DNA of 64,000 bases, taken from an uncultured Aquimarina sp. Lineage in GTDB: Bacteria > Bacteroidota > Bacteroidia > Flavobacteriales > Flavobacteriaceae. Below the pieces are notes generated by a model. It was not told where the DNA came from and did no database searches. It saw only the letters and a list, made by a program, of their open reading frames with translations. Of this stretch, positions 7,899 through 16,612 are shown piece after piece. Each line of letters starts with the position of its first letter. The stretch's first letter is position 1. Both the position numbers and the translations under genes were made by a program. The DNA lies in assembly GCA_947492105.1 (NCBI GenBank), contig CANLMN010000018.1:1-64000 (forward strand), given 5' to 3'.

Positions 7899-8714
7899 TT
7901 ATTTTTTTGAGGTAGCGATAATTGCTCCGTCTTTTGCTTTGGTTCCGTAAACACTAATTGCAGTACTAGGTTTTAGGAAATCTACGGCTTCTAACTGATC
8001 TGATTGTGCTAATTGATCTAGTGCTTCGAAAGTAGATTCTTCTCCATTGATAATAATGAGTTTATTTATGTCTGGTTTGTCAATGAAGCTATATTTTGGC
8101 AAGTTGTTTTTTGGTGTAACAGCCGCGTTTTGATTTTGAAAAAAATCTTCTAAGTGGTCTTCTTCAGAATTGAAGGCCTGCATCATTTGTTCTTGTAATT
8201 CTTGTAATTTTTGTAGATCTAATGATTGTCCAGCAAAGGACATGGTAGATGCTAGATCACTAAAATCTAGTTCCATATCAAAACCAAATTGCTGCAAGAG
8301 GCTATTTATTGTTGCTTCTTGGTGTTCATCTCTTGATGTGAGTGCGCTACTGGATATTCCGATGTGCGAGTTGTTGTTAGGAGTGTTGATGAATAAATTG
8401 CCGTCTATGGATCCTAATTCTAGATTAGGAATGGGATTGTTAGAAAACAAAGAATATTGTCGCTGTTGATGGGTGCGTTGTAGTTTTATGTCAATGCCAA
8501 TGATTTTATCATTCTTATTGCGATTCTGTTTTTTGATAAGTAGTTCTATTTGGTGTTCTTGTAAGAATTTTTGAAGATCATCTAATTCTTTTTCGGTTGT
8601 TGAGGCTGTAATAGTAGCTTTGATCTCGTCTTCGGGAGTAGTTTGTCCAAAAACTTTTGCTGATAGGGTGTTTATGCTCAGAAAAACAATCCCTAGGAGA
8701 ATGTATTTTTTCAT
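7899..8714 (-). CDS. Secreted protein with TonB-plug-like C-terminus, unknown function
   Basis: Protein of 271 residues with a signal peptide (1-24, ending KVFGQ), a charged helix-rich first part (KATITASTTEKELDDLQKFL) and a long low-complexity middle. The last 50 residues read INGEESTFEALDQL and then TAISVYGTKAKDGAIIATSK. This pattern closely resembles the plug-domain end of SusC-like TonB receptors (SAiYGsrgaNGVIiiTTK), although there is no beta-barrel. Such tails also occur at the end of Bacteroidota BlaR1/M56-type and other envelope proteins. It may interact with a periplasmic partner, but the function is unknown. Confidence 0.6.
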   Translation of the reverse strand: MKKYILLGIVFLSINTLSAKVFGQTTPEDEIKATITASTTEKELDDLQKFLQEHQIELLIKKQNRNKNDKIIGIDIKLQRTHQQRQYSLFSNNPIPNLELGSIDGNLFINTPNNNSHIGISSSALTSRDEHQEATINSLLQQFGFDMELDFSDLASTMSFAGQSLDLQKLQELQEQMMQAFNSEEDHLEDFFQNQNAAVTPKNNLPKYSFIDKPDINKLIIINGEESTFEALDQLAQSDQLEAVDFLKPSTAISVYGTKAKDGAIIATSKK

Positions 8715-8979
8715 TTCTTTACGTTTTATTGATTCCTGTTATGACTGTGATAACCTATGAGGTTATGCGTTGTTTATTTGGTTTTTTACTCATTTTTAGC
8801 ATTCCTAACTTGGACAAGAATGAACAGTACACGCTTTTTGTTGCATGATGAGCAATTTCTCGTCTTATATAAAGACAATTTTTATTCAAAAGTGTTGCAA
8901 AAAAAAAATGTTTTGCCCTTTGATATACGTTAAAACACGAACTACTTTGGAAAATCAAAAAGCTTTTCAACTTTTACTG

Positions 8980-8987
8980 TATCTTCG
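8980..8987 (+). promoter_or_regulatory. Possible minus-7 box upstream of the exchanger gene
   Basis: TATCTTCG, one mismatch from TAnnTTTG, lies 25 bp before the start at 9012. No good TTTG was found 19-23 bp upstream, so support is modest. The rest of the 8715-9011 gap shows nothing else. Confidence 0.35.
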
Positions 8988-9011
8988 TATCATTAAAAAA
9001 AAGATGACTAA

Positions 9012-9962
9012 ATGATCAGTATTTTATATGTTTTAATTGGATTAGTGTTTTTGGTAGTAGGAGGAGAGTTCTTGGTGCGCGCATCAGTAGCACTCTCATT
9101 CAAATTGCAATTATCCAAGATGGTTATTGGCCTTACTGTTGTTTCTTTTGCCACATCTGCACCGGAGCTTTTGGTAAGTTTGCAAGCTGCTATGGAAGGT
9201 TTTTCTGATATCTCTTTGGGAAATGTCATAGGGTCTAATATTGCAAATATTGGCTTAGTTTTGGGGATTACTGCTTTGATAGGGCCATTGGCAATTGATA
9301 AAGATTTTTATAAGTTCAATTGGCCAGTCATGGTTTTGTTATCCATGTTATTGTATGTGTTATTGTCAAATGACTTAGTATTGACGCGATTAGATGGTGC
9401 TATTTTGTTAGGAGCGCTAGTAGTGTATTTGTTTTTGTTAATTCGTAGAGCAAGAAAGCAAGCTGCCGCAGAAATAGAAGAAGTGGATGATTCTTTGTCT
9501 ACAACGACTAATTTCAAAATGATTTTGTGGTTACTTATTGGAGGTGTTGCCTTGTATGGAGGGTCAGAGCTCTTAGTAATGGGAGCTGTAGATATTGCCA
9601 AAAGTTTGGGGGTAGGAGAACGAGTTATTGCTGTTACCATGATTGCTATAGGCACTAGTGTTCCGGAGCTAGCAGCCTCAGTTATTGCAGCGCTTAAGCA
9701 AGAAAAAGCAATTTCTTTAGGGAATTTGATCGGTTCAAATATTTTTAATATAGCATCGGTACTGGGGATGACAGCATTGGTACAGCCTATCTTAGTCAAA
9801 AGTCCAGAAGTATTGACCAACGATATTCTTTGGATGTTAGGTTTTGCTTTAATTTTGTTGCCGTTAGCGTTTCTTCCTAAGAAATTAGAGATAGGACGCA
9901 GTAAGGGACTTTTGATTTTTGTAGCTTATTGTTTGTTTATTGCCTTGACATTTGTGGGATAA
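9012..9962 (+). CDS. Calcium/sodium antiporter (CaCA family, YrbG-like)
   Basis: Inner-membrane cation exchanger of 316 residues with about ten hydrophobic segments and the internal duplication of the family. The alpha-1 repeat is GLTVVSFATSAPELL with GNVIGSNIANIGLVLG. The alpha-2 repeat is AIGTSVPELAAS with GNLIGSNIFNIASVLG. The acidic residues within SAPEL and SVPEL are the cation-binding positions. A cytoplasmic charged loop (RRARKQAAAEIEEVDD) separates the halves. Length and layout are typical of YrbG-type proteins expelling Ca2+ in exchange for Na+. The actual ion is inferred. Confidence 0.9.
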   Translation: MISILYVLIGLVFLVVGGEFLVRASVALSFKLQLSKMVIGLTVVSFATSAPELLVSLQAAMEGFSDISLGNVIGSNIANIGLVLGITALIGPLAIDKDFYKFNWPVMVLLSMLLYVLLSNDLVLTRLDGAILLGALVVYLFLLIRRARKQAAAEIEEVDDSLSTTTNFKMILWLLIGGVALYGGSELLVMGAVDIAKSLGVGERVIAVTMIAIGTSVPELAASVIAALKQEKAISLGNLIGSNIFNIASVLGMTALVQPILVKSPEVLTNDILWMLGFALILLPLAFLPKKLEIGRSKGLLIFVAYCLFIALTFVG

Positions 9963-10011
9963 TGTAGTGGTTCATGTGTTGATTGATTGCCAGGAGGTTG
10001 CAAAACGCTAT

Positions 10012-10156
10012 TTACAAAATAATTACAGGCTAATAATTCGGTTCTTTTTCTACTATTTCTTCGCTATAAAATTAAATCGTAGCTAAGGCTATGCTTGAAT
10101 TTTATAGCTCAAACTAGCGAAAAATAGTTCAATTATTTGACCCGCAATTACATTTT
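10012..10156. repeat. Palindromic repeat family A, full copy
   Basis: About 145 bp imperfect palindrome. Its outer arm has CAGGCTAATAATTCGGTTCT. Inner arms CTATAAAATT and AATTTTATAG enclose the core GTAGCTAAGGCTATG (10079-10093). The full reverse-orientation relative is at 53843-53993. It fills most of the gap between the exchanger and glutamine synthetase genes. Confidence 0.75.
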
Positions 10157-10212
10157 AATTGATAGAAATACAAAACTCAAATCTATTTGATGATTGAGTG
10201 AGTATAATAATA

Positions 10213-10246
10213 AAAAAACGCCTACTGAGAACAGTAGGCGTTTTTT
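10213..10246. terminator. Terminator of the GSII gene
   Basis: AAAAAACGCCTACTG (10213-10227) and CAGTAGGCGTTTTTT (10232-10246) form a perfect 15-bp stem with a 4-nt loop, 20 bp beyond the GSII stop codon. Confidence 0.85.
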
Positions 10247-10265
10247 ATTTAATTTATTAAATAAA

Positions 10266-11276
10266 TTAAATTTTAGCAGATTTCACTGTTTTTACAATTC
10301 TTCCTGCAATTTTGTATGGATCTCCGTTAGATGCTGGACGACGATCTTCTAACCATCCTTTCCATCCTTTTTCTACCGTGATGATAGGGATACGGATAGA
10401 AGCTCCACGATCAGATACTCCGTAAGAGAAATCGGTAATGGCAGCAGTCTCGTGTAATCCAGTAAGACGTTGGTCGTTGAATTCACCATATACTTCAATG
10501 TGCTCAGCAGTCACAGGACGGAATGCTTCACAGATTTTTTCATAAGTTTCTTTAGATCCACAAGTTCTCAAAGTAGTATTAGAGAAGTTTGCGTGCATAC
10601 CAGATCCATTCCAATCTCCTTTTACAGGTTTTGGGTGGTACTCGATATAGTATCCATACTGCTCGGTCAATCTATCTAGTAAGTATCTTGCAACCCATAT
10701 TTCATCACCTGCTTGTTTAGCTCCTTTTGCAAAACATTGGAATTCCCATTGTCCAGATGCAACCTCTTGGTTGATCCCTTCAAAATTGATTCCTGCAGCG
10801 ATACATAGATCAGCATGCTCTTCTACAAAATCTCTTCCATGTGTATTTCTACCTCCAACAGAACAGTAGTACATTCCTTGTGGTCCTGGGTATCCTCCCA
10901 TAGGGAAACCAAGTGGTAATTGCGTTTCTCTATCCATGATAAAGTATTCTTGTTCGAATCCGAACCAGAAATCATTATCATCATCATCAATAGTAGCTCT
11001 TGCATTTGATTCATGCGGCGTTCCATCTGCATTCAACACTTCGGTCATTACCAAGAATCCATTTTTTCTAGCAGGATCAGGAAAGATAGCAACAGGCTTC
11101 AATAAACAGTCAGAAGATCCACCTTCTGCTTGTCTTGTAGAACTTCCATCAAAAGACCATACTGGACAATCTTCTAATTTACCACTAAAGTCATTCTCTA
11201 CTTTAGTTTTACTTCTTAAGTTGGCAGTTGGTTTGTATCCGTCTAGCCAGATATACTCTAATTTTGATTTACTCAT
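10266..11276 (-). CDS. glnII: Glutamine synthetase, type II (beta-Grasp, GSII)
   Basis: Makes glutamine from glutamate, ammonia and ATP in the cytoplasm. The 336 residues fit the short eukaryote-like GSII class. Diagnostic segments are YIWLDGYKPTANLRSK near the N-terminus, the signature WSFDGSSTRQAEG, the metal-binding FGFEQEYFIMD, GINQEVASGQWEFQ, the ATP/glutamate site NGSGMHANFSN, and RGASIRIPI. It lacks the C-terminal adenylylation segment of GSI, so control must be by expression or feedback. It is divergent from the GSIII gene (11468), so two unrelated glutamine synthetases share one intergenic region. Confidence 0.95.
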   Translation of the reverse strand: MSKSKLEYIWLDGYKPTANLRSKTKVENDFSGKLEDCPVWSFDGSSTRQAEGGSSDCLLKPVAIFPDPARKNGFLVMTEVLNADGTPHESNARATIDDDDNDFWFGFEQEYFIMDRETQLPLGFPMGGYPGPQGMYYCSVGGRNTHGRDFVEEHADLCIAAGINFEGINQEVASGQWEFQCFAKGAKQAGDEIWVARYLLDRLTEQYGYYIEYHPKPVKGDWNGSGMHANFSNTTLRTCGSKETYEKICEAFRPVTAEHIEVYGEFNDQRLTGLHETAAITDFSYGVSDRGASIRIPIITVEKGWKGWLEDRRPASNGDPYKIAGRIVKTVKSAKI

Positions 11277-11314
11277 AATTCTATTAATGACATTTAAACA
11301 AATATTAACGAAGG

Positions 11315-11322
11315 CAAATATA
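11315..11322 (-). promoter_or_regulatory. Minus-7 box of the GSII gene
   Basis: On the minus strand TATATTTG matches TAnnTTTG exactly and lies 39 bp upstream of the GSII start. A matching TTTG at the usual distance was not found, so it may depend on an activator. Confidence 0.45.
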
Positions 11323-11398
11323 AGAGTTTAGACAAAGTGCTGAAAATTTTGGGGGGTAAATCTTAAGAAGTTTATAATTTTTTGTACATACCCTAAGG

Positions 11399-11433
11399 TT
11401 TGAGAGGTTAAAATGAAAATTTGTCTATTTTTG
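11399..11433 (+). promoter_or_regulatory. Promoter of the GSIII gene
   Basis: TTTG at 11399-11402 and TATTTTTG at 11426-11433 (exact TAnnTTTG) are separated by 23 bp. Initiation would lie near 11440, about 28 nt before the ATG. Confidence 0.55.
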
Positions 11434-11467
11434 TGATATACGTTCCTGTTTAATTAAAGAATTATAA

Positions 11468-13654
11468 ATGGCTTCTTTACGCTTTAGTGCTATTCAAGAA
11501 ACATTGAACCGTCAGGCAATTTCGGTTGATGATACAATGTTTCGTTCAGAAATATTTGCAAAAAATGTCTTTGATCATAAGACTATGAGGAAGTTATTGA
11601 CCAAAGACTCTTATGAGAGTATAGCAAATGCAATTCTCAAAGGCACAAAAATTTCTCGTACCATTGCTGATCAAATAGCAGCATCGATGAGAGATTGGGC
11701 AATAAAACAAGGAGCTACACATTATACGCATTGGTTTCAGCCACTTACAGGGGCTACAGCCGAAAAGCATGATGCTTTTTTTGATATAACCAAGGATGGC
11801 GTAGTTGTAGAGAAATTTGGTGGAGATCAACTGGTTCAGCAAGAACCGGATGCTTCTAGTTTTCCGCATGGTGGAATTCGAAATACATTTGAGGCTCGGG
11901 GATATACCGCTTGGGATCCTTCCTCTCCTGCTTTTATTTATGGTACTACCTTGTGTATCCCTACAGTATTTGTGAGTTATACTGGAGAGGCTCTGGACTA
12001 TAAGACCCCGCTTCTGCGAGCATTAAATGTGGTGGATCATGCAGCTACAGAAGTGGCACGCTATTTTGATAAGAATGTAAAACATGTCAATGCAACACTG
12101 GGTTGGGAACAGGAGTTTTTTTTGATCGATAGTGCCTTAGCAGAATCGCGACCAGATATTGTACTTGCAGGGCGTACCTTACTTGGACATGCTTCTGCAA
12201 AAGGGCAGCAATTGGGGGATCATTATTTTGGAACTATTCCTTCTAGAGTTTTAGGATTCATGCGAGATTTGGAACAGGAATGTCTGTTATTAGGGATTCC
12301 TATTAAGACACGTCATAACGAAGTGGCACCAAATCAGTTTGAAATTGCGCCAATTTACGAAGAAGCAAACTTGGCAGTGGATCACAATTCGTTGGTAATG
12401 GATATTATGGAAAAAGTGAGTCATCGTCACTTTTTTAAAGTATTATTTCATGAAAAACCATTTGAAGATGTCAACGGTAGCGGAAAACATAATAATTGGT
12501 CATTACTCACTAACAAAGGTGTCAATCTGCTAAGTCCCGGAAAAACTCCCATGAGCAATTTGCAGTTTCTGACCTTTTTTGTTAATACGATCAAGGCGGT
12601 TTGTGAGTATGAGGAGTTAGTAAGAGCTTCTTTTGCAAGTGCATCAAACGACCATCGTCTAGGAGCTAATGAAGCACCTCCTACCATTATATCGGTGTTT
12701 ATAGGGTCACAACTCACAGCAGTTTTGGATGAGTTAGAAAAAGTGACGGACGGTAAGCTTTCGCCCAAAGAAAAAACAGATCTCAAACTTAATGTCGTAG
12801 GCAAAATTCCAGAAATCCTGTTAGATAATACCGATCAGAATCGAACATCACCATTTGCATTTACGGGTAATAAGTTTGAATTACGTGGGGTAGGAGCATC
12901 TGCGAATTGTGCAAGCCCAATGACGGTACTCAATACGATAGTAGCAAAACAGCTCCGAGATTTCAAAAAAGGAGTGGATGTTCTGATTGACAAAGAAGGA
13001 ATGAAAAAAGATGATGCCATCTTTAATATTCTAAGGGAATATATCAAAGAATCCAAAAAGATTCGATTCGAAGGGGATGGCTATGGTACCGAATGGGAAA
13101 AGGAAGCCAAAAAACGCAAACTAAGTAATCACAAAACAACCCCAGAAGCTTTGGCAATCAATATAAACCAAAGTACAGTAAAACTCTTGGAAGAAATGGG
13201 GGTAATGAATGCTACAGAAATCAAAGCTCGTTATGAGATTGAATTGGGAGCTTATAGCAAAAGAATACAAATAGAAGGGCGTGTTCTTGGAGATATCGCC
13301 CGGAATCATGTGATCCCAACGGCTATTCGCTATCAAAATATTCTTATCGAAAATGTCCAAGGACTCAAAGATATTTATGAAGAAGAATATCGAAAACCAG
13401 CAAGAGAACAGCTAAAGCTAATAGAGCAAATAGCAACGCATATCGAGAAAATAAATGAGAATATTGATGTGATGATCGAATCTCGAAAATTTGCGAATAA
13501 AGTGAGCGATGCCGCCAAAAAAGCAACAATGTATTGTGATGAAGTACAACCATATTTTGAAGTGATACGTTACCACTGTGATAAGTTAGAGATGTTGGTT
13601 GATAATGAATTATGGCCGCTATCTAAGTATAGAGAACTGCTGTTTATTCGATAA
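11468..13654 (+). CDS. glnN: Glutamine synthetase, type III (GSIII)
   Basis: Large glutamine synthetase class common in Bacteroidota and cyanobacteria. The 728 residues fit the family (about 700-730). Recognisable blocks are THYTHWFQPLTGATAEKHD, the GSIII N-terminal signature FGGDQLVQQEPDASSFPHGG, the catalytic GWEQEFFLID, RHNEVAPNQFEIAP, NGSGKHNNWS and RLGANEAPPTIIS. The C-terminal 150 residues form a long charged helical region (EEYRKPAREQLKLIEQIATH), as in the family. ATG 11468 follows a good promoter. Paired divergently with GSII. Which of the two responds to nitrogen limitation cannot be told from sequence. Confidence 0.96.
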   Translation: MASLRFSAIQETLNRQAISVDDTMFRSEIFAKNVFDHKTMRKLLTKDSYESIANAILKGTKISRTIADQIAASMRDWAIKQGATHYTHWFQPLTGATAEKHDAFFDITKDGVVVEKFGGDQLVQQEPDASSFPHGGIRNTFEARGYTAWDPSSPAFIYGTTLCIPTVFVSYTGEALDYKTPLLRALNVVDHAATEVARYFDKNVKHVNATLGWEQEFFLIDSALAESRPDIVLAGRTLLGHASAKGQQLGDHYFGTIPSRVLGFMRDLEQECLLLGIPIKTRHNEVAPNQFEIAPIYEEANLAVDHNSLVMDIMEKVSHRHFFKVLFHEKPFEDVNGSGKHNNWSLLTNKGVNLLSPGKTPMSNLQFLTFFVNTIKAVCEYEELVRASFASASNDHRLGANEAPPTIISVFIGSQLTAVLDELEKVTDGKLSPKEKTDLKLNVVGKIPEILLDNTDQNRTSPFAFTGNKFELRGVGASANCASPMTVLNTIVAKQLRDFKKGVDVLIDKEGMKKDDAIFNILREYIKESKKIRFEGDGYGTEWEKEAKKRKLSNHKTTPEALAININQSTVKLLEEMGVMNATEIKARYEIELGAYSKRIQIEGRVLGDIARNHVIPTAIRYQNILIENVQGLKDIYEEEYRKPAREQLKLIEQIATHIEKINENIDVMIESRKFANKVSDAAKKATMYCDEVQPYFEVIRYHCDKLEMLVDNELWPLSKYRELLFIR

Positions 13655-13669
13655 ATAGTATGCTATTTT

Positions 13670-15016
13670 TTAATCAGAAAAACCTGGGAAGGCTAAAGAA
13701 AATATCGTTTGCCGATGGGGTATAGATTTTACCGTAATATGCCCTTGATGTTGTTGCATTATGTGTTTTGAAAGACTAAGACCAATTCCTGTTCCTTTTT
13801 CTTTTGTCGTAAAGAAAGGGATAAAAATTTGATCAATCAATGCTTCTGGAATTCCTGCTCCATTATCTATAACACTTATAATAATACGATTTGATACAGT
13901 TTTGAGGGCTTCTAATTGAAGGATACCGTTTGGATGAGGTTGCAACGATTGTATGGCGTTTTTGACCAGATTGAGTATCATTTGTGTCAGTTGAGGCTCA
14001 TCAGCAAAAACTTCAAGATGGTTTGGGGTTAAATTGATTTCCACTTTTATCGCAGCGAGCGTTAGGTCTTCGCGTACCAATAAAACGATTTTGTCAAATA
14101 ATGAGGCAATAGGAATAAGTTCTTTGTCTGGTTTTGGTATTTTGGTAAATGCTCTATATGCCGATACAAATTCGGTTAATCCCAAGCTTTGTTCTTGTAT
14201 AACGGACAATCCCTTTGCTAATTTGGCTCCATCACTTGAGGTAATTTTTGCTCCCGTATCTAATACCTTGGATAAGCTTTGGGAAATAGATGTTATAGGA
14301 GCCAAGGAATTCATGATTTCATGACTTAATACCTTGATGAGCCCCATCCAAGAATCTACCTGTTGCGTATCTAGTTCATTATAGATGTTTTGAATACTTA
14401 CTACAAGGACAACAGATTCTTGTATTTTTATAGACTTGGCAGCTATACTGAGCGTTATCGTTTCGCGTTCGTTATGCAAAGAAATTAGTCGTTGGTCAAA
14501 AGGGGTAAAATGAGCTATGAGAGTATGCAAATCACTAGCTACTTTAGATAATTGTTGTATATGCGTGAGCACCTCACAACCCAAAATAGCCTTGACAGTT
14601 TGATTAGCAAATAAGACATGTCCTTTTTTATTGACGGTCATAATACCAACATTTGTATACTCTAGAATGGTTTGGTAGTACTGTTCTTGGGTCTGGGTTT
14701 TGATTTTTTCATTCTGTATGATATGATTGACCTGATTCATACGCTTATTCAGTTCTGAGGTCACAGAGGAACCTTCAGTTTCTGTAAAATGAATGGTAGA
14801 ATCTGAGTTTTCTATAGCATCAAAGAAAAAAATCATTTTTCTATTTGTGCGATTCAAAAAATGAATAAAAGATGCAACCTGAAAAGCTATTATAATTGCA
14901 AGTATAGCATATACTAATATTTGACCTTTTAGCATAAAAAATACGAAACCCAAACATGTTAATAGCAAGAGCATCACGCGTACTATTATTTGTAGATGGA
15001 GTTTTTTGGATAGCAT
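13670..15016 (-). CDS. Sensor histidine kinase (NtrB/NtrY-like), partner of the sigma-54 regulator
   Basis: Membrane histidine kinase of 448 residues. Two hydrophobic segments (about 10-28 and 33-51) have almost no periplasmic loop between them, so sensing may be intramembrane or cytoplasmic. A PAS domain follows at about 112-210. The phosphoacceptor box is VLSHEIMNSLAPI with H232. The HATPase part has NLVKNAIQSLQP (N box), DNGAGIPE and GTGIGLSLSKHIM (G boxes). The gene follows the response regulator (ends 15049), with 32 bp between them, so the pair is one operon. It probably phosphorylates that regulator to control the divergent export operon at 16613. The ligand is unknown. Confidence 0.9.
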   Translation of the reverse strand: MLSKKLHLQIIVRVMLLLLTCLGFVFFMLKGQILVYAILAIIIAFQVASFIHFLNRTNRKMIFFFDAIENSDSTIHFTETEGSSVTSELNKRMNQVNHIIQNEKIKTQTQEQYYQTILEYTNVGIMTVNKKGHVLFANQTVKAILGCEVLTHIQQLSKVASDLHTLIAHFTPFDQRLISLHNERETITLSIAAKSIKIQESVVLVVSIQNIYNELDTQQVDSWMGLIKVLSHEIMNSLAPITSISQSLSKVLDTGAKITSSDGAKLAKGLSVIQEQSLGLTEFVSAYRAFTKIPKPDKELIPIASLFDKIVLLVREDLTLAAIKVEINLTPNHLEVFADEPQLTQMILNLVKNAIQSLQPHPNGILQLEALKTVSNRIIISVIDNGAGIPEALIDQIFIPFFTTKEKGTGIGLSLSKHIMQQHQGHITVKSIPHRQTIFSLAFPGFSD

Positions 15017-15048
15017 ATAGTGGTATAACCTGAAAAAAAAATGAATAC

Positions 15049-16416
15049 TTATAAATTATAGCGTTTTGTTTTATTGTAAAGGGTTTGGCGTGTGATACCT
15101 AGTTGCTCAGCTGCTGCACTATAATTCCCCTCATGCTTTTTTAGGGCATTTGTAATCATGTGTTTTTCCATTTCGTCTATAGTGATATCGGTTAACTGGA
15201 GTGATTTTGATGTATGCTTATTCAGTACAAAATCTCCTAGATCCAAGGTGTTGTTTTCGCTAAGAATAACACAGCGTTCCATCGTGTGTTGTAATTCCCT
15301 AATATTTCCGGGCCAACGATAGTTCAATAACTTTTTTTTGATGGCCTCATTGAGTTTTATCCCCTTTTTGTCATATTTATGAGCATATTTGTTCAAGAAA
15401 AACACAGCTAATTCTAGAATATCTTTTCCTCTTTCTCTAAGAGGTGGTACTTCGATATGTATCGTGTTTATTCTGTATAACAAATCTTCACGGAAGTGTC
15501 CGTCGGCAACCATTTTGTTCAAATCGCAGTTGGTTGCACAAATAAGCCGAACATCAACGGGGATAGTTTTATTAGAGCCTATGCGGACAATCTCTTTTTG
15601 TTGTATGACTTTTAGAAGTTTGGCCTGTGATTGTAACGGCAAATTACCAATTTCATCCAAAAACAGTGTGCCTTTATCTGCAATTTCAAATTTACCAATG
15701 CTATCATTTTTGGCATCTGTAAATGCACCTTTTACATGACCAAAAAGTGCGCTTTCGAATAAACTCTCGGGTATGGTACTAATATCTACATTGACCAGAA
15801 TTTCTTGATTTTGCATGGATTGGTTGTGAATTAGTCGCGCAATGAGTTCTTTGCCAGTTCCATTCTCTCCGGTAATTAAAACATGAGCAGTGGTTTTGGC
15901 TACTTTTTGTGCTATTTTCAAAACCGAAGTCAATGCTGCCGAATGACCAATAATGGGATGCTTTTTTTCATTGATCAAATGTTTTAATTTTTTTTCATTT
16001 TGTTTTAAGGAGCGCACTTTTTTTTGAGACTGACCTAATTGAAAAGCTGCATGGATCGTTCCCAAAAGTTTTTCGTTGTCCCAAGGTTTTAGGACAAAAT
16101 CAATGGCGCCTTCTTTTAGTGATTTTACGGCAAGTGCAATATCTCCAAAGGCTGTCATCATGATCACTGCTGTGTCAGGTGTGATTTCTTTGAGTTTTCT
16201 GAGCCAGTAGATCCCCTCATTTCCTGTATGTATCCGTGATGTAAAATTCATATCCAAGAGGATCACGTCATAAGTTGTAATATCTCCTAATGAGGTAATA
16301 GCATTGGGATTACTTAGGGTGGTGATCGTTTGATAAGTATCTTGTAATAGTAATTCTAGGGCGCTTAGTACGCCCTTGTTATCATCTATAATGAGGATTT
16401 TGCCTATTTGCTTCAT
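15049..16416 (-). CDS. Sigma-54-dependent response regulator (NtrC family)
   Basis: Transcription activator of 455 residues. Receiver domain 1-120 has the acidic pair D11/D12 and phosphoacceptor D55 in VILLDMNF. The AAA+ domain about 150-380 has Walker A GENGTGKE, the sigma-54 contact loop GAFTDA (GAFTGA in most relatives, so the fifth residue is D), and a Walker B region GTLFLDEIGNLP. The C-terminal Fis-type helix-turn-helix is NYSAAAEQLGITRQTLYNKT. It sits upstream of its kinase and divergent from the TolC/HlyD/ABC operon. A sigma-54-like promoter and an AAAGTGT dyad lie in the shared 196-bp gap, so control of that operon (and possibly itself) is likely. Confidence 0.93.
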   Translation of the reverse strand: MKQIGKILIIDDNKGVLSALELLLQDTYQTITTLSNPNAITSLGDITTYDVILLDMNFTSRIHTGNEGIYWLRKLKEITPDTAVIMMTAFGDIALAVKSLKEGAIDFVLKPWDNEKLLGTIHAAFQLGQSQKKVRSLKQNEKKLKHLINEKKHPIIGHSAALTSVLKIAQKVAKTTAHVLITGENGTGKELIARLIHNQSMQNQEILVNVDISTIPESLFESALFGHVKGAFTDAKNDSIGKFEIADKGTLFLDEIGNLPLQSQAKLLKVIQQKEIVRIGSNKTIPVDVRLICATNCDLNKMVADGHFREDLLYRINTIHIEVPPLRERGKDILELAVFFLNKYAHKYDKKGIKLNEAIKKKLLNYRWPGNIRELQHTMERCVILSENNTLDLGDFVLNKHTSKSLQLTDITIDEMEKHMITNALKKHEGNYSAAAEQLGITRQTLYNKTKRYNL

Positions 16417-16468
16417 TCTAATGACTTCTGTACTATCAAAGCTACAAATAAGAAGTATAGCTTACGAT

Positions 16469-16493
16469 AAAGTGTAAAAAAAATAGACACTTT
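16469..16493. promoter_or_regulatory. Putative upstream activator site for the NtrC-type regulator
   Basis: AAAGTGT (16469-16475), 11 bp, then ACACTTT (16487-16493) form an interrupted dyad. A further half-site TACACTTA follows at 16507-16514. It lies about 85-105 bp upstream of the sigma-54-like promoter, the usual distance for enhancer binding, and also just upstream of the regulator gene. Confidence 0.5.
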
Positions 16494-16573
16494 ATTCAAA
16501 AAAATATACACTTACTTTCTGATATGTGTTTGTTGTTGGTGTTAAAACATTGTTTATTAGTATTTTATGATTA

Positions 16574-16589
16574 TGGCATGCCTCTAGTA
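16574..16589 (+). promoter_or_regulatory. Possible sigma-54 promoter of the export operon
   Basis: TGGCATGCCTCTAGTA: the minus-24 GG (16575-16576) is followed after exactly 10 bp by GT (16587-16588), where GC is the consensus. The TGGCA half is perfect and the TTGC half is weak. It lies 24 bp upstream of the TolC-like gene. Confidence 0.45.
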
Positions 16590-16612
16590 TTGTTATAGGC
16601 AAAATAGTTGAA

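Noticed and set aside
9308-9820. Minus-strand frame of 170 codons
   Set aside because: Opposite the CaCA exchanger with its intact alpha repeats; Thr/Ser/Ile/Pro-rich antisense composition.
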